Shown: positions 1-10,049, counted from the stretch's first letter. The stretch: DNA of 47,089 bases from Aquibaculum arenosum (GCF_029222965.1 NZ_JARHUD010000014.1:1-47089), one strand, 5' to 3'. Numbers and translations: made by a program. The notes: generated from the letters alone by a model not told the origin.

Positions 1-46
1 CTAGCTCGGCTCAGTGTCGCTCGGCAGATCGACGATCCGTCCCCCG

Positions 47-79
47 CCATCGCCGGTGCGGGTCAGGCACCGGCGATGG
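47..79 (+). terminator. Perfect 13-bp stem-loop, candidate terminator
   Basis: Arms 47-59 and 67-79 (CCATCGCCGGTGC / GCACCGGCGATGG) pair perfectly around a 7-nt loop and are followed on the plus strand by a pyrimidine-rich TTCATCTTCT. This suits a plus-strand gene ending left of the window. On the minus strand, downstream of the methyltransferase ending at 183, no T-run follows. GATGG at 75-79 can also join a second hairpin (75-85 with 93-106). The structure is seen directly; its role as a terminator is inferred. Confidence 0.5.
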
Positions 80-182
80 TTCATCTTCTACCGATGAACC
101 GCCATCTTCATAAGACAAGCAGAGCGCCGAAATCGGGTTCGCGAAGCGACGCGACTTGAGCGGTTAATCCGCTCTACAGGCC

Positions 183-1073
183 TCAATCCGGGCGCCAGCG
201 TGCGAAGATCGCGGTGGGCAGCAGCCTGCCGCCGCTGGTCTCGGGCAGCGCCATCTCCCCGGCTTCCACCCGGCCGCCCAGCGGCGCCAGCGCCTCGGTC
301 AGGGCCTGCTGGATGGCGAGATAGGACAGGCGCACCGCATAGACCGTGAGCAAGAGGAAAGCCGGGCGCTCGGAAAGCAGCTGCCGGCCCAGCTCCAGCA
401 ACTCCGGCAGATCGTCCTCCAGGCGCCAAACCTCGCCCTTGGCGCCGCGGCCGTACTTGGGCGGATCGAGAATGATGCCGTCGTAGCGCCGCCCGCGGCG
501 CACCTCCCGGCGGACGAACTTCATGGTGTCGTCGACGATCCAGCGGATGGGCGCTTCTTCCATGCCAGAAAGCTTCTGGTTCTCCACGGCGTAGCCGATG
601 GACTTCTTTGAGGCATCCACATGGGTGACCGCCGCGCCTGCGCTGGCCGCCGCCAAGGAGGCCAGTCCTGTGTAGGCAAAGAGGTTCAGAACCTTGGGTG
701 GGGTCTCGCGCCCGCTCAGCTGCTCGTTGCACCAAGACCAGTGTGGCGCCTGCTCCGGAAAGAAGCCGAGATGGCGGAACGGGGTGCAGCGGGCTGCAAA
801 GCGCAATGGTCCCCAGCCCAGGGTCCAGCTTTCCGGTACCTCCTTGTCGAAGCGCCAGCGCCCGCTGTCGGTCTCGTCCGCATCGAAGACACCATCCGCG
901 CTCCAAGCCTCTTCCGGCAGGCTGGGTGACCAGAGCGCCTGCGGTTCCGGTCGCACGAAGCGAAAGCGGCCGTAGCGCTCCAGCTTGTGGCCGTTACCGC
1001 TGTCCACCAACTCATAGTCGCGCCAGTCGTCGGCGAGCAGGACGCGCGGAGAAAGACGAAGATCCTCGGTCAT
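183..1073 (-). CDS. Class I SAM-dependent RNA methyltransferase (RlmI/RlmK-like)
   Basis: A 296-residue protein with a Rossmann SAM-binding fold. Motif I is LFAYTG at about 131-136, followed by an acidic strand end (HVDASKKS, about 151-158). Motif IV is DPPKYGRG at about 203-210. This DPPK form is typical of the RlmI/PF10672 rRNA methyltransferase group that modifies pyrimidine C5 or guanine N2. No PUA domain is visible at the N-terminus, so the exact RNA target cannot be assigned. The ATG at 1073 is chosen because it overlaps the stop of the upstream TrmH-like gene as ATGA, implying translational coupling. An in-frame extension upstream to 1409 would run deep into that gene and is unlikely. 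Confidence 0.85.
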   Translation of the reverse strand: MTEDLRLSPRVLLADDWRDYELVDSGNGHKLERYGRFRFVRPEPQALWSPSLPEEAWSADGVFDADETDSGRWRFDKEVPESWTLGWGPLRFAARCTPFRHLGFFPEQAPHWSWCNEQLSGRETPPKVLNLFAYTGLASLAAASAGAAVTHVDASKKSIGYAVENQKLSGMEEAPIRWIVDDTMKFVRREVRRGRRYDGIILDPPKYGRGAKGEVWRLEDDLPELLELGRQLLSERPAFLLLTVYAVRLSYLAIQQALTEALAPLGGRVEAGEMALPETSGGRLLPTAIFARWRPD

Positions 1074-1888
1074 GGGCGGGCTCCGGGGTAGCCTTCGGCT
1101 CCCCATAGAGAATAGAGCATGACGGCAGTCGCCACGGCCAGATTGAGGGAATCGGCCTGGCCGCGCATGGGAATGCGCACGAGATGATCGCAGGCGGCCT
1201 CCGCCTCTGCGGAGAGTCCGGCCTGCTCGTTGCCCATCATGACGATGCGCGGGCCGCTCTGGGACGGCAATGCATCGTGGCGTCCGCGGGCGCGCAGCGA
1301 AGTCCCGATGATCGCTCCGCCTGCTGCCTGGCTCCAGGTCTGGAGCTCGGACAGCTCCGCTTCGGCGAGCGCCACGGCGAAGATCGAGCCCATGGAGGCG
1401 CGCACGCACTCGAAGGAGAAGGGGTCGCAGCAGCGTCCGAGCAGGATCACGCCGCCCGCGCCAACGGAATCGGCCGTGCGCAGGATGGTGCCCAGGTTGC
1501 CGGGGTCACGAACTTCTTCAAGTGCCACCCAGAGACGGTGGCTCGTGGCGTCGAGTGCGCGCAGGCTCTGCCGGCGCTGCCGGTAGACGGCGACCACATT
1601 CTGAGTGTTCTCCCGCCGCGTGATCTGGGAGAGCAGCCGTTCGCTGGTTTCGATGCACTGCACGCCGGACCGGTCGAAGCGCTCTACCAGTGCGGTCACG
1701 GCTTGACGCTGACGCGCCTCGGCCGTGAAGAGCAGCGTCTCCGGCTGCACCGCCGCTGCCTCGGCCTCCAGCACCAAACGCGCCCCCTCCGCCACGAAAA
1801 GACCGGTCTCCGAGCGGGTGCGCTTGCGCTCGAGCGCGCGTATCTGTTTGATCAGCGGATTGGCCGCTGAGGTGATCTGCTTGATCAT
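1070..1888 (-). CDS. TrmH/SpoU-family RNA 2'-O-methyltransferase
   Basis: A 272-residue SPOUT-class methyltransferase that would 2'-O-methylate a ribose in rRNA or tRNA. The N-terminal part (about 1-110) resembles the SpoU substrate-binding domain (ITSAANPLIK start, FVAEG motif near 31). The three SpoU motifs are present: NLGTILRTAD (131-140, catalytic Arg137), GNEQAGLS (219-226, Glu221) and SLNLAVATAV (247-256), which form the trefoil-knot SAM site. The ATG at 1888 is chosen because the protein then starts with the usual MIKQITSAAN and AGAAG lies just upstream. A start at 1957 would add 23 atypical residues. The stop overlaps the next gene's ATG, so both are probably one transcript. The target RNA cannot be told from sequence. 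Confidence 0.88.
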   Translation of the reverse strand: MIKQITSAANPLIKQIRALERKRTRSETGLFVAEGARLVLEAEAAAVQPETLLFTAEARQRQAVTALVERFDRSGVQCIETSERLLSQITRRENTQNVVAVYRQRRQSLRALDATSHRLWVALEEVRDPGNLGTILRTADSVGAGGVILLGRCCDPFSFECVRASMGSIFAVALAEAELSELQTWSQAAGGAIIGTSLRARGRHDALPSQSGPRIVMMGNEQAGLSAEAEAACDHLVRIPMRGQADSLNLAVATAVMLYSLWGAEGYPGARP

Positions 1889-2438
1889 ATCCGCTTCTGT
1901 GCATGCCATCGCAGGCTGGGTTGCGCCCGGCGGCGGAGCATAGCGCGACGGCGACATTTGTCGATCATCGGGGTTACGGGCGCCGGGCCGAGACCTTTTC
2001 GGGCTCGACTTAGCTGTGATTTGTCACGGCCGTTCGGGGGCAGTGGTCACATTGGCCTCAGCGCGTGTGCCGGTCCGCGCCGCTTTCGAATCCGAGGCGG
2101 GCGGGCTCGGCGTCCGCCCCATTTGGGGGGCGCGCGGCGGCCTGAAATTCCTCAGATTACCGCGAAACTGAGCCTCCCGCAGACGTTCAAATAGCGTTAC
2201 GGTTGACTGATGTTGCGTGACTTGCTGCGATGCAGGTTGTAGAGGGAGCGCCCGACCGTCTCAATTTTGGCGGAGCCGGGCTTCAAAGCGGCAAGGGGGG
2301 AGCTTGCGGTTGCTGTATCCAATAGGGGTCGTGGTGCGAATTATTAACACAGACTGCGGCGTCGTGCGGGGCGGCCGACTGTGGCATCTCTAGCGCCATC
2401 CGATAGACGTACGACAAGGCTGGTTTGTTGAGCGCTCC
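1889..2438. other. 550-bp intergenic region upstream of the PKS gene
   Basis: It lies between the divergent TrmH-like gene and the PKS gene and must contain both promoters. I see a TTGACT hexamer at 2203-2208 without a convincing -10 partner, a GC-rich stem-loop at 2115-2132 (CGCCCC/GGGGCG), and a short AT-rich stretch near 2338-2347. No coding sequence is credible here. No clear Shine-Dalgarno sequence precedes the PKS ATG at 2439. Confidence 0.5.
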
Positions 2439-5400
2439 ATGACATCTGCTTTTAAAGACATTGCGATACTGGGTGCGGCTTGCCGCTTGCCGGGCGCGCC
2501 GAATGTAGACTCCTTCTGGAGCCTGCTGAGCGAGGGGCGTCACGCCATCGGCACGATCGGCGGCGATCGCTGGTCGGCGCGGCGCTTCTGGCATCCGCGA
2601 CGCTCCGAGCCCGGCAAGACTTATGCCTTGTCCGCGGGCCTTCTCGACAACGTCTATGACTTCGATGCCGCCTTTTTCGGCATTTCCCCCCGCGAAGCCG
2701 CGCAGATGGATCCGCAGCAGCGCCTTCTGCTGGAAGTGACCTGGGAGGCGATGGAGGACGCCGGCCTGCGGCCGAGTTCCCTGAGTGGTTCGGGCGCCGG
2801 CGTTTATGTCGGTGCGTCCGGCACCGACTACGCCAGCGTGCGTCAGAACGACCCCAAGTCCGGTGACATGCATTTCATGACCGGCAACACGCTGAGCATC
2901 ATCTCCAATCGCATCTCCTATTTCTTTGATCTGCGCGGTCCCAGCTTCACCCTCGATACGGCTTGCTCCTCTTCGCTGCTGGCTTTGCACCAGGCGGCCA
3001 CAGCTATTCGCGCGGGTCATGTGGATACGGCGGTTGTTGCGGGTGTGAACCTGCTGCTCAGCCCCTTTCCATTCATGGGTTTTTCGCGCGCCTCCATGCT
3101 GTCCCCCAGCGGACTCTGCCACGCTTTCGATGCGAGCGCGGATGGTTATGTGCGAGCCGAAGGCTGTGTCGCGGTCATTCTGCAGTCGGTGGATCGGGCG
3201 CGCGATGCAGGGCATCGGGTGCGCGCGGTGTTGGCTGCAACCGGCACCAATGCCGACGGCCGCACGGTGGGCTTGTCCCTGCCGTCAAGTGAGTCCCAGG
3301 CTGCGCTGCTGCAGGATGTCTACCAATCGGCGGACATCGACCCTGAGAACCTCGCCTTCATCGAGGCCCACGGGACCGGCACGCAGGTTGGCGATCCCTC
3401 GGAGGCGCTGTCGATCGGGCGCGTCCTGGGTCAGCGCCGCGGCCAGAGCCTGCCCATTGGGTCCGCCAAGACCAACGTCGGCCATCTCGAGCCGGCCTCG
3501 GGTTTGGTCGGCGTGCTCAAGGCGCTGCTCGCCCTAGAGCGGGATCTGCTGCCTGCCTCACTGCATTTCGAAACGCCAAACCCCAACATTCCCTTCGACG
3601 AGTTGAACCTCAGCGTGGCGGCCCGGGCTCTGCCGCTGCCCCGCAATGGTGCGCTGCGCTACGCCGGCATCAACTCCTTCGGCTTTGGCGGTACCAACGT
3701 TCATGCAGTGATCCGCGATGCCGAGCGTCCGCAGCGCCGTGCGAGCGCAGCGGAAGAAATCGCCCCCCTGATCCTGTCTGCGCGCTGCGAACCGGCTTTG
3801 CGCGCCATGGTCAGTGCCTACCGCGAGCGCCTGGAGCAGGCCGACCGCGATGAAAAGCGCGCGTTGGTTGCAGCAGCGGCCAGTCAGCGTGACCGGCTCG
3901 AGCATCGCATGGTGCTGTGGGAGGACAGCCCGGAAGCGCTGTTCGAGCAGCTTGCAGCCGCTGAAGCCGGCGAGAAGAGCCGGGCGGCGTTTGGACGCAC
4001 CATTGCGGGAAGCGAGGCGCCGGCATTCCTCTTTGCCGGAAACGGATCACAGTGGGCCGGCATGGGGCGCGAGGCTTTCGAGCGAAACGCCGCCTATCGT
4101 GCAAGCGTGGAGAGCGTCGATGCGCTGTTCATTGCGCGGGCCGGTTGGTCGCTGATCGAGGCCTTTCAGGCCGATGATCTGGGCGAAAAGCTGCGCCGCG
4201 CCGAAGTCGCCCAGCCGCTGCTTTTCGCGCTGCAGGTGGGACTGGTCGACGCTCTGGCTGCCTGGGGGCTGAAGCCCGGTGCCGTGGCAGGCCACAGCGT
4301 CGGTGAGGTGGCCGCCGCATACGTGTCCGGCGCCTTGACGCTCGAGCAGGCGGTGCATGTCGTCCACGCCCGCAGCCTGCACCAGGAGAGCACCCACGGC
4401 GCGGGCAGCATGGCCGCCCTGCTGCTTTCGGCTGAGGATGCGGCCGAAGTGCTTGCCGATCCTCGGTGGGAGGGGCTACAGATCGCGGCGATTAACGGAC
4501 CGCGGTCGATCACGATTTCCGGCCAGGGTGAACTGCTGAAGTCTTTCGCGGCAGAAGCGCGCAAGCGGCGTTGGCCGCTGCGCCGCCTGGAGTTGGACTA
4601 CCCCTTCCACGGTCCCCTGATGGAGCCGGTGCGCGAGCCGCTGCTGCAGGACCTGGCCGAGCTGACACCGCAGTCCACTGTCATCCCCTTCGTCTCAACC
4701 GTCACCGGTGAGTTGCTGGACGGCAAAGAGCTGACGGCTGACTACTGGTGGCGCAACGTGCGTGAGCCGGTGCGTTTCCGCGATGCGATAACGCGCCTGG
4801 GCGAACAGGGCCACGGGCTCTTTTTGGAGATCGGCCCGCGGCCGGTGCTGCAGGGCTATATCAACGACAGCCTGCGCCACGCCGGAGCAAATGGACGCGT
4901 CTTGCCGGCGCTCGATCGCAACGATGCCGCCGGCGTGGATCCGGTGCGCGGCGTCCTGGCGCGGGCGTTTGCGGCCGGTGCGCCGATCGACGAGGCGCTG
5001 GCACTGCCGGAGCGCGGGTCCTTCGTACCGCTTCCGAGCTATCCGTGGCAGCGCAAGACCTACCGCGTCGATCCGACGCAGGAAGCCTGGAACCTGTCGG
5101 GTGGGGAAGGAGACCATCCTCTGCTCGGCTACCATCCGCGCCCGGAACTGCCGGTGTGGACGGTGCACCTGGATCACGAGCTCCTGCCCTATCTGGCCGA
5201 TCACTGCGTTGAGGACGCCGTCGTCTTCCCAGCAGCCGGATTCGTCGAAATGGCCCTGGCGGCGGGCGAGCAGTGGCTCGGCACCGGCGATCTTGAGATC
5301 CAAGACATGGAGATCGTCAGGCCGTTGGTTTTTGACGGCGAGCGTATGCGCGAGGTGCAACTGCGCCTTTCCGACGACGGTCTGGTCTTCGAGGTCTTCA

Positions 5401-8400
5401 GTCGCAGCCGTGAGGAAGAGTCCGGCTGGAATCAGCATCTGCGCGGCCGCTTGGCGCGCCTGCCTTCGCCGAGCCTGTCTGCCACGCTCCCTGATGCCAG
5501 AGGGTTCCAGGGGCGCTCGGTTTCCGGCCCCGACATCTATGCCACTGCCCGCCGCTTCGGGCTGAACTACGGCCCGGCCTTCGCGCGGGTCCAGAAGGTC
5601 GACATCCTAGGCGAGCGCCAGGCACGGGTGCGACTTTCCGACGAACTGCCGCAAGAGCTGATTGAACCTTCGCGCTATCTGCTGCATCCGACCACCCTCG
5701 ATGCGGTTTTCCATGGGCTTTTCGCGCTGCTTGAGGAAACGGCGGAAATCCCCGCCAACACCGCGTTCCTGCCGGCGCGCCTTGGGCGCGTGCGGCGGCT
5801 GGCCGAGGGAGGAGAGCCGCGCGAAGCGCTGATCGAAATCGCCTCCGTGTCACCGCGATCTGTTGCGGTCGGCTTCCGGCTGTTCGATGAGAGCGGGACC
5901 TGCGTGGTCGCGCTGGACGACTGCCGTTTCCGTGCCGTGGCCTTGTCGCATGCGCAGGACGAGGGACAGTTGGAGTTCCGCTTCGTTGCCCGACCGGAAC
6001 TGGGTGCGAGCGAGATCGACAGCTCGGCAACGCCGACCCCGACGAATCTGCGCGGCACGCTGACGGAAGCTGGCTTTGCGCGCAGCGAGGAAGCTGCGCC
6101 GGAGGAAAGCTGGCTGCTGCTGGACGGAGCCATCCGATCGCTCGCCTTCGATGCACTCTCCGAGGCGCTCGGCCACAGCGATGCACCTTTCACGCTCGAC
6201 GACCTGATGGTTGCCGGTCGGCTGTCGCCCGAGGTCGCTCCCCTCTTTGGCCGTATCCTGCGTCTGCTCGAAGAGGATGGCGCAACCCAGTATGACGAGG
6301 ACACCGGTTGGCGCCTGATCGACAGCGGCCAGTTTCCGCCGGCCGCCGATGTCCTGAATCTTGTGGCGTCGGAGCATCCGGACCGGCTAGCCGAAGTGGC
6401 GCTGACGGCGCGCCTCATGGAGCTGCTGCCCGGTTTGCTGGACGGCCGCACGCCGCCCCCGGCAGAACTGCCCTATGCCGCGGCGTTGCTCGATCAGTTG
6501 ACCGACGCCTCGCCGGCGCGCCGCACCACCTATGCGGCCGTGGTTGCCGCGGTCGAGGCGATCGTGGCCGACTGGCCGGCGGAACGCCCGGTGCGCATCC
6601 TCGAGTTGGCCAGCGGCACCGGCTCTCTGAGCCGCCGACTGTTGCGCATCCTGCCGACGGAGCGTTTCTCCTACCTGGCCAGCGATCCTGACAAGCGCGC
6701 GGTCGAGCGTCTGCGGGTGAGTCTGGGGCCGCAACCCAATCTCGAGGTGGAAACCCTCGACTTCACCAAAGAGCCCAAGGCGGATCTGGGGCCCTTTGAT
6801 CTCGTGGTGTGCGCCGGCGGTCTTTACCGTGCGGCCGGCACCGCGGAGCAGCTTGCCAACCTTCGTTCCTGTATGGCCGGTGGCGGCCTGCTGGTGGCAG
6901 CCGAGCCTGAGCCCAGCCCCTTCTACGACCTGCTCTTTGGTGTGCGTGCGGAATGGTGGGGCGAGGGTGGCCCCACCCATGCCAGCGGACCGCTCAAGGA
7001 AGCTTCGGCCTGGCGCACGGCGCTGGAAGCGGGTGATTTTCCGGCCATCGAGTGCTTGCCCTTGGCAGGGCCGGGCCCTGAGCAGTCACTGCTGATCGCA
7101 CGCAACGCGGTGCGGGCGGTGCGCTCGGTGCCGCCGGCAACCGCCGGATCGGCCTTGATCCTGGCGGATGCCGAGAGCCGGACTCTGGCCAGCGACCTGG
7201 CACAGCAGTTGAGCGAAGCTGGTCGCCAGGTGGTTATTGCGGGTGCCGAAGGCGCTGCGGCTTCCGACGAGGCCGATGCCGCAATCGATGTTCGCAGCGG
7301 CGATTGCAGTGACCAGGCCTGGCTGGAAAGCCTGATCAAGGAGCTGCAGGTCGGCGACGGCGAGAGCCTGGATGTGATCCACCTCTACGGTGCTCTGGCC
7401 GAGGAGTCGCATCCCAGCGCTGCCGCGGCCGAACGCTGCACCGTGGCAATGGCGGCCCTGAAGGCCTTGTCGGTGAAGGATGCAGGCCTCTGGCTGGTGA
7501 CGCCGGGGGCCATGCAGCATGTCGCCGGCGGCGAGGCGGAGCGGCCGGTGCAGGCGGCGCTTTGGGGCTTTGGCCGTGTCGCCGCCAACGAGTATGCCGA
7601 TGTGCGGATTCGTATGATCGATCCGGCTCCGGATTACGAGCCTGCCCGGATGGCGTCTCTGGTGGCCGTGGAGGTGCTGCGGCCGACGAATGAACATGAG
7701 CTGGTGATCAACGACCATGGTCGCCATGCCCTGCGCCTGCGTCGCGGCCTGCCGCGCCGGCCGGAAACCGGCGGGCGCCGGAGGCGCGAAGCGGGCCTGC
7801 GCCTGGAAATGCGCCGGGCTGGATCTCTCGACCAGCTGACCTGGACGCCCATGCGTCGCCGCCTGCCCGGACCGGGCGAGGTGGAGATCGAGGTTGCGGC
7901 CACGGGGCTCAATTTCCGGGATGTCATGTGGGCAATGGGACTGTTGCCCGACGAGGCGCTGGAGGAAGGCTTTGCCGGGCCGACCCTGGGCATGGAGTGT
8001 GCCGGCGTCATCACCGCGGTGGGCGAGGGCGTTACCGGCATGCAGACAGGCATGCGGGTGTTGTCCTTCGCGCCGGCCTGCTTTGCCAGTCATGTGACGG
8101 TCTCGACGCGGGCGGTTGCCCCGATCCCCGGCGATCTCAGCTTCGAGCAGGCGGCAACGGTGCCCAGCGCCTTCTTCACCGCCTACTACGCGCTCACGCA
8201 TTTGGCGCAGCTGGAAGAGGGCGAGCGGGTGCTGGTGCATGGCGGCGCCGGTGGCGTCGGTCTGGCGGCGCTGCAGCTTGCCAAGTGGCGCGGCGCCGAG
8301 GTCTTTGCCACGGCCGGTTCGCCCGAGAAGCGTGCGCTGCTGCGCCTGCTGGGCGCCGATCATGTTCTCGACTCCCGCAGCCTGGAGTTTGCTGACGGCG

Positions 8401-10049
8401 TTATGGAGCTGACCGACGGCGAGGGGGTGGATGTGGTGCTGAACTCCCTGGCTGGCGAAGCCATGGAGCGCAGCCTGCAGATCCTGCGCCCCTTTGGACG
8501 CTTCCTTGAGCTCGGCAAACGCGACTTCTACGGCGGCAGTCGTTTGGGACTGCGGCCTTTCCGCCAGAATATCTCCTACTTCGGCATCGATGCGGATCAG
8601 CTGCTGACCCGCCGGCCGCAGCTCGCCGGGCGCTTGTTCCGGGAGATGGTTGAACTCTTCCGCGAGGGGCATCTGCGTCCCTTGCCGTATCGGCGCTTCG
8701 ACCATGAAGAGGCCGTGCAGGCCTTCCGGCTGATGCAGCAGTCCGGGCACATCGGCAAGATCGTCGTGGCCGCCCCTCCGGTGGAGGCTCGTCGCCTTCC
8801 GGAGCGCACCAAGGCGCTCGAGCTGGCGGCCGACGCCACTTATCTGGTTGCCGGCGGCCTGGGGGGATTCGGGCTGGAAACGGCACAGTGGCTGGTCCGC
8901 CACGGCGCACGGCACCTGCTGCTCCTCGGTCGAAGCGGCGCATCAAGCGATGCAGCACGCGCCGGCGTGGAGGCGCTGCAGGCGGCCGGTGCCACGGTGG
9001 TGGTGGAAGCCTGCGACCTGGCTGATCAGGCCGCGGTGGAGGCCGTGATCGCGCGGGCCAAGGCGGAGATGCCGCCGCTGCGCGGCGTGTTGCACACCGC
9101 GATGGTCCTGGAGGATGGCCTCATCGCCAACCTGGATCGGGAGCGCTTCGATAAGGTGCTGCAGCCCAAGGTGGACGGTGCCTGGAACCTGCATCGCGCG
9201 ACGCTCGACCTGCCGCTCGACCTCTTTGTTCTCTACTCCTCGGCCACCACCACGGTGGGCAACCCCGGGCAGGCGAACTATGTCGCCGCCAATGCCTATC
9301 TGGAGTCTCTTGCCCGCCAGCGGCGCGCCGAGGGTCTGCCGGCGGTGGCGGTGGCCTGGGGCGCCATCGGTGACGCCGGTTATCTGGCCCGCCACGCCGA
9401 GGTGAGCGAATCGCTCTCCCGCCGTCTGGGGCGCCAGTCGCTGGGTGCGCGCGAGGCGCTGGACGGGCTGGAGCGCATTCTGGTGCAAGGCGCTACCGAA
9501 CCAGCCAATGCCAGCCCGGTCTATGCCCGGATCGATTGGCGTTCGGCCAAGGGTGAGTTGCCCATCCTCTCGCAACCGGGCTTCCGTGAAATGGCGGCGG
9601 AGGCCGACAGCGGCGGCGGCGAGGTGGAAGACAAGATCGACCTGCGCAAGATGGTCGAGGGCATGGACGCCGGTGCCGCCCGCGAGCTCATTTCCGGATT
9701 GTTGGCCGACGAGGTGGCGCGCATCCTGCGTCTGCCGGCTGAGGAGGTCGACCGCCACCGTCCGCTGGCGGAACTGGGCATGGACTCGCTGATGGCGCTC
9801 GAGTTGCGCATGGCGGCCGAACAGCGGCTGAGCATCGAGGTTCCCCTCATGTCGCTCTCGGACGGCGCGACACTGGATGGGGTGGCTGCACGCCTGGCCG
9901 GTCGTCTGATCAGCGGCGAGGACAAGGTCGACGAGCGCGACGAGGCCTTGGCTTTGGCTCGCCAGCATCTGGACGAGCAGGACCTGGAAGAACTGGGACT
10001 GACCGATGGCGCGGGTGAGGGTGACAGCGGCGTGGCACGAGTCGGCTGA
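2439..10049 (+). CDS. rkpA: Type I reducing polyketide synthase, RkpA-like (KS-AT-DH-MT-ER-KR-ACP)
   Basis: A 2536-residue single-module synthase building a reduced acyl chain on its own carrier protein. KS about 1-425 has Cys176 (DTACSSS), His311 and His349. AT about 528-830 has Ser620 (GHSVGE) and YPFH ending at His724, suggesting malonyl specificity. DH about 890-1170 has His922 and Asp1088. A methyltransferase-like domain lies near 1230-1530 (ELASGTG at 1389-1395). ER about 1800-2120 has GGAGGVG at 1935-1941. KR about 2130-2310 has GGLGGFG at 2139, Ser2268, Tyr2281 and Asn2285. ACP about 2405-2480 carries the phosphopantetheine Ser2450. There is no thioesterase or reductase after the ACP, only an acidic tail of about 42 residues. 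Domain order, length and the following alpha-oxoamine synthase match rhizobial RkpA, which provides a capsule lipid. Odd points: Tyr1463 stands where active C-methyltransferases have His, and the DH motif has Asp for Gly. Confidence 0.9.
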   Translation: MTSAFKDIAILGAACRLPGAPNVDSFWSLLSEGRHAIGTIGGDRWSARRFWHPRRSEPGKTYALSAGLLDNVYDFDAAFFGISPREAAQMDPQQRLLLEVTWEAMEDAGLRPSSLSGSGAGVYVGASGTDYASVRQNDPKSGDMHFMTGNTLSIISNRISYFFDLRGPSFTLDTACSSSLLALHQAATAIRAGHVDTAVVAGVNLLLSPFPFMGFSRASMLSPSGLCHAFDASADGYVRAEGCVAVILQSVDRARDAGHRVRAVLAATGTNADGRTVGLSLPSSESQAALLQDVYQSADIDPENLAFIEAHGTGTQVGDPSEALSIGRVLGQRRGQSLPIGSAKTNVGHLEPASGLVGVLKALLALERDLLPASLHFETPNPNIPFDELNLSVAARALPLPRNGALRYAGINSFGFGGTNVHAVIRDAERPQRRASAAEEIAPLILSARCEPALRAMVSAYRERLEQADRDEKRALVAAAASQRDRLEHRMVLWEDSPEALFEQLAAAEAGEKSRAAFGRTIAGSEAPAFLFAGNGSQWAGMGREAFERNAAYRASVESVDALFIARAGWSLIEAFQADDLGEKLRRAEVAQPLLFALQVGLVDALAAWGLKPGAVAGHSVGEVAAAYVSGALTLEQAVHVVHARSLHQESTHGAGSMAALLLSAEDAAEVLADPRWEGLQIAAINGPRSITISGQGELLKSFAAEARKRRWPLRRLELDYPFHGPLMEPVREPLLQDLAELTPQSTVIPFVSTVTGELLDGKELTADYWWRNVREPVRFRDAITRLGEQGHGLFLEIGPRPVLQGYINDSLRHAGANGRVLPALDRNDAAGVDPVRGVLARAFAAGAPIDEALALPERGSFVPLPSYPWQRKTYRVDPTQEAWNLSGGEGDHPLLGYHPRPELPVWTVHLDHELLPYLADHCVEDAVVFPAAGFVEMALAAGEQWLGTGDLEIQDMEIVRPLVFDGERMREVQLRLSDDGLVFEVFSRSREEESGWNQHLRGRLARLPSPSLSATLPDARGFQGRSVSGPDIYATARRFGLNYGPAFARVQKVDILGERQARVRLSDELPQELIEPSRYLLHPTTLDAVFHGLFALLEETAEIPANTAFLPARLGRVRRLAEGGEPREALIEIASVSPRSVAVGFRLFDESGTCVVALDDCRFRAVALSHAQDEGQLEFRFVARPELGASEIDSSATPTPTNLRGTLTEAGFARSEEAAPEESWLLLDGAIRSLAFDALSEALGHSDAPFTLDDLMVAGRLSPEVAPLFGRILRLLEEDGATQYDEDTGWRLIDSGQFPPAADVLNLVASEHPDRLAEVALTARLMELLPGLLDGRTPPPAELPYAAALLDQLTDASPARRTTYAAVVAAVEAIVADWPAERPVRILELASGTGSLSRRLLRILPTERFSYLASDPDKRAVERLRVSLGPQPNLEVETLDFTKEPKADLGPFDLVVCAGGLYRAAGTAEQLANLRSCMAGGGLLVAAEPEPSPFYDLLFGVRAEWWGEGGPTHASGPLKEASAWRTALEAGDFPAIECLPLAGPGPEQSLLIARNAVRAVRSVPPATAGSALILADAESRTLASDLAQQLSEAGRQVVIAGAEGAAASDEADAAIDVRSGDCSDQAWLESLIKELQVGDGESLDVIHLYGALAEESHPSAAAAERCTVAMAALKALSVKDAGLWLVTPGAMQHVAGGEAERPVQAALWGFGRVAANEYADVRIRMIDPAPDYEPARMASLVAVEVLRPTNEHELVINDHGRHALRLRRGLPRRPETGGRRRREAGLRLEMRRAGSLDQLTWTPMRRRLPGPGEVEIEVAATGLNFRDVMWAMGLLPDEALEEGFAGPTLGMECAGVITAVGEGVTGMQTGMRVLSFAPACFASHVTVSTRAVAPIPGDLSFEQAATVPSAFFTAYYALTHLAQLEEGERVLVHGGAGGVGLAALQLAKWRGAEVFATAGSPEKRALLRLLGADHVLDSRSLEFADGVMELTDGEGVDVVLNSLAGEAMERSLQILRPFGRFLELGKRDFYGGSRLGLRPFRQNISYFGIDADQLLTRRPQLAGRLFREMVELFREGHLRPLPYRRFDHEEAVQAFRLMQQSGHIGKIVVAAPPVEARRLPERTKALELAADATYLVAGGLGGFGLETAQWLVRHGARHLLLLGRSGASSDAARAGVEALQAAGATVVVEACDLADQAAVEAVIARAKAEMPPLRGVLHTAMVLEDGLIANLDRERFDKVLQPKVDGAWNLHRATLDLPLDLFVLYSSATTTVGNPGQANYVAANAYLESLARQRRAEGLPAVAVAWGAIGDAGYLARHAEVSESLSRRLGRQSLGAREALDGLERILVQGATEPANASPVYARIDWRSAKGELPILSQPGFREMAAEADSGGGEVEDKIDLRKMVEGMDAGAARELISGLLADEVARILRLPAEEVDRHRPLAELGMDSLMALELRMAAEQRLSIEVPLMSLSDGATLDGVAARLAGRLISGEDKVDERDEALALARQHLDEQDLEELGLTDGAGEGDSGVARVG

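Noticed and set aside
1958-2194. A 78-codon plus-strand frame before the PKS gene
   Set aside because: It has no ribosome binding site, is Arg/Pro/Gly-rich and resembles no family.
7086-8915. A 609-codon minus-strand open frame inside the PKS gene
   Set aside because: It is antisense to the ER/KR region of the PKS, has no recognisable domain and has a composition typical of GC-rich shadow frames.
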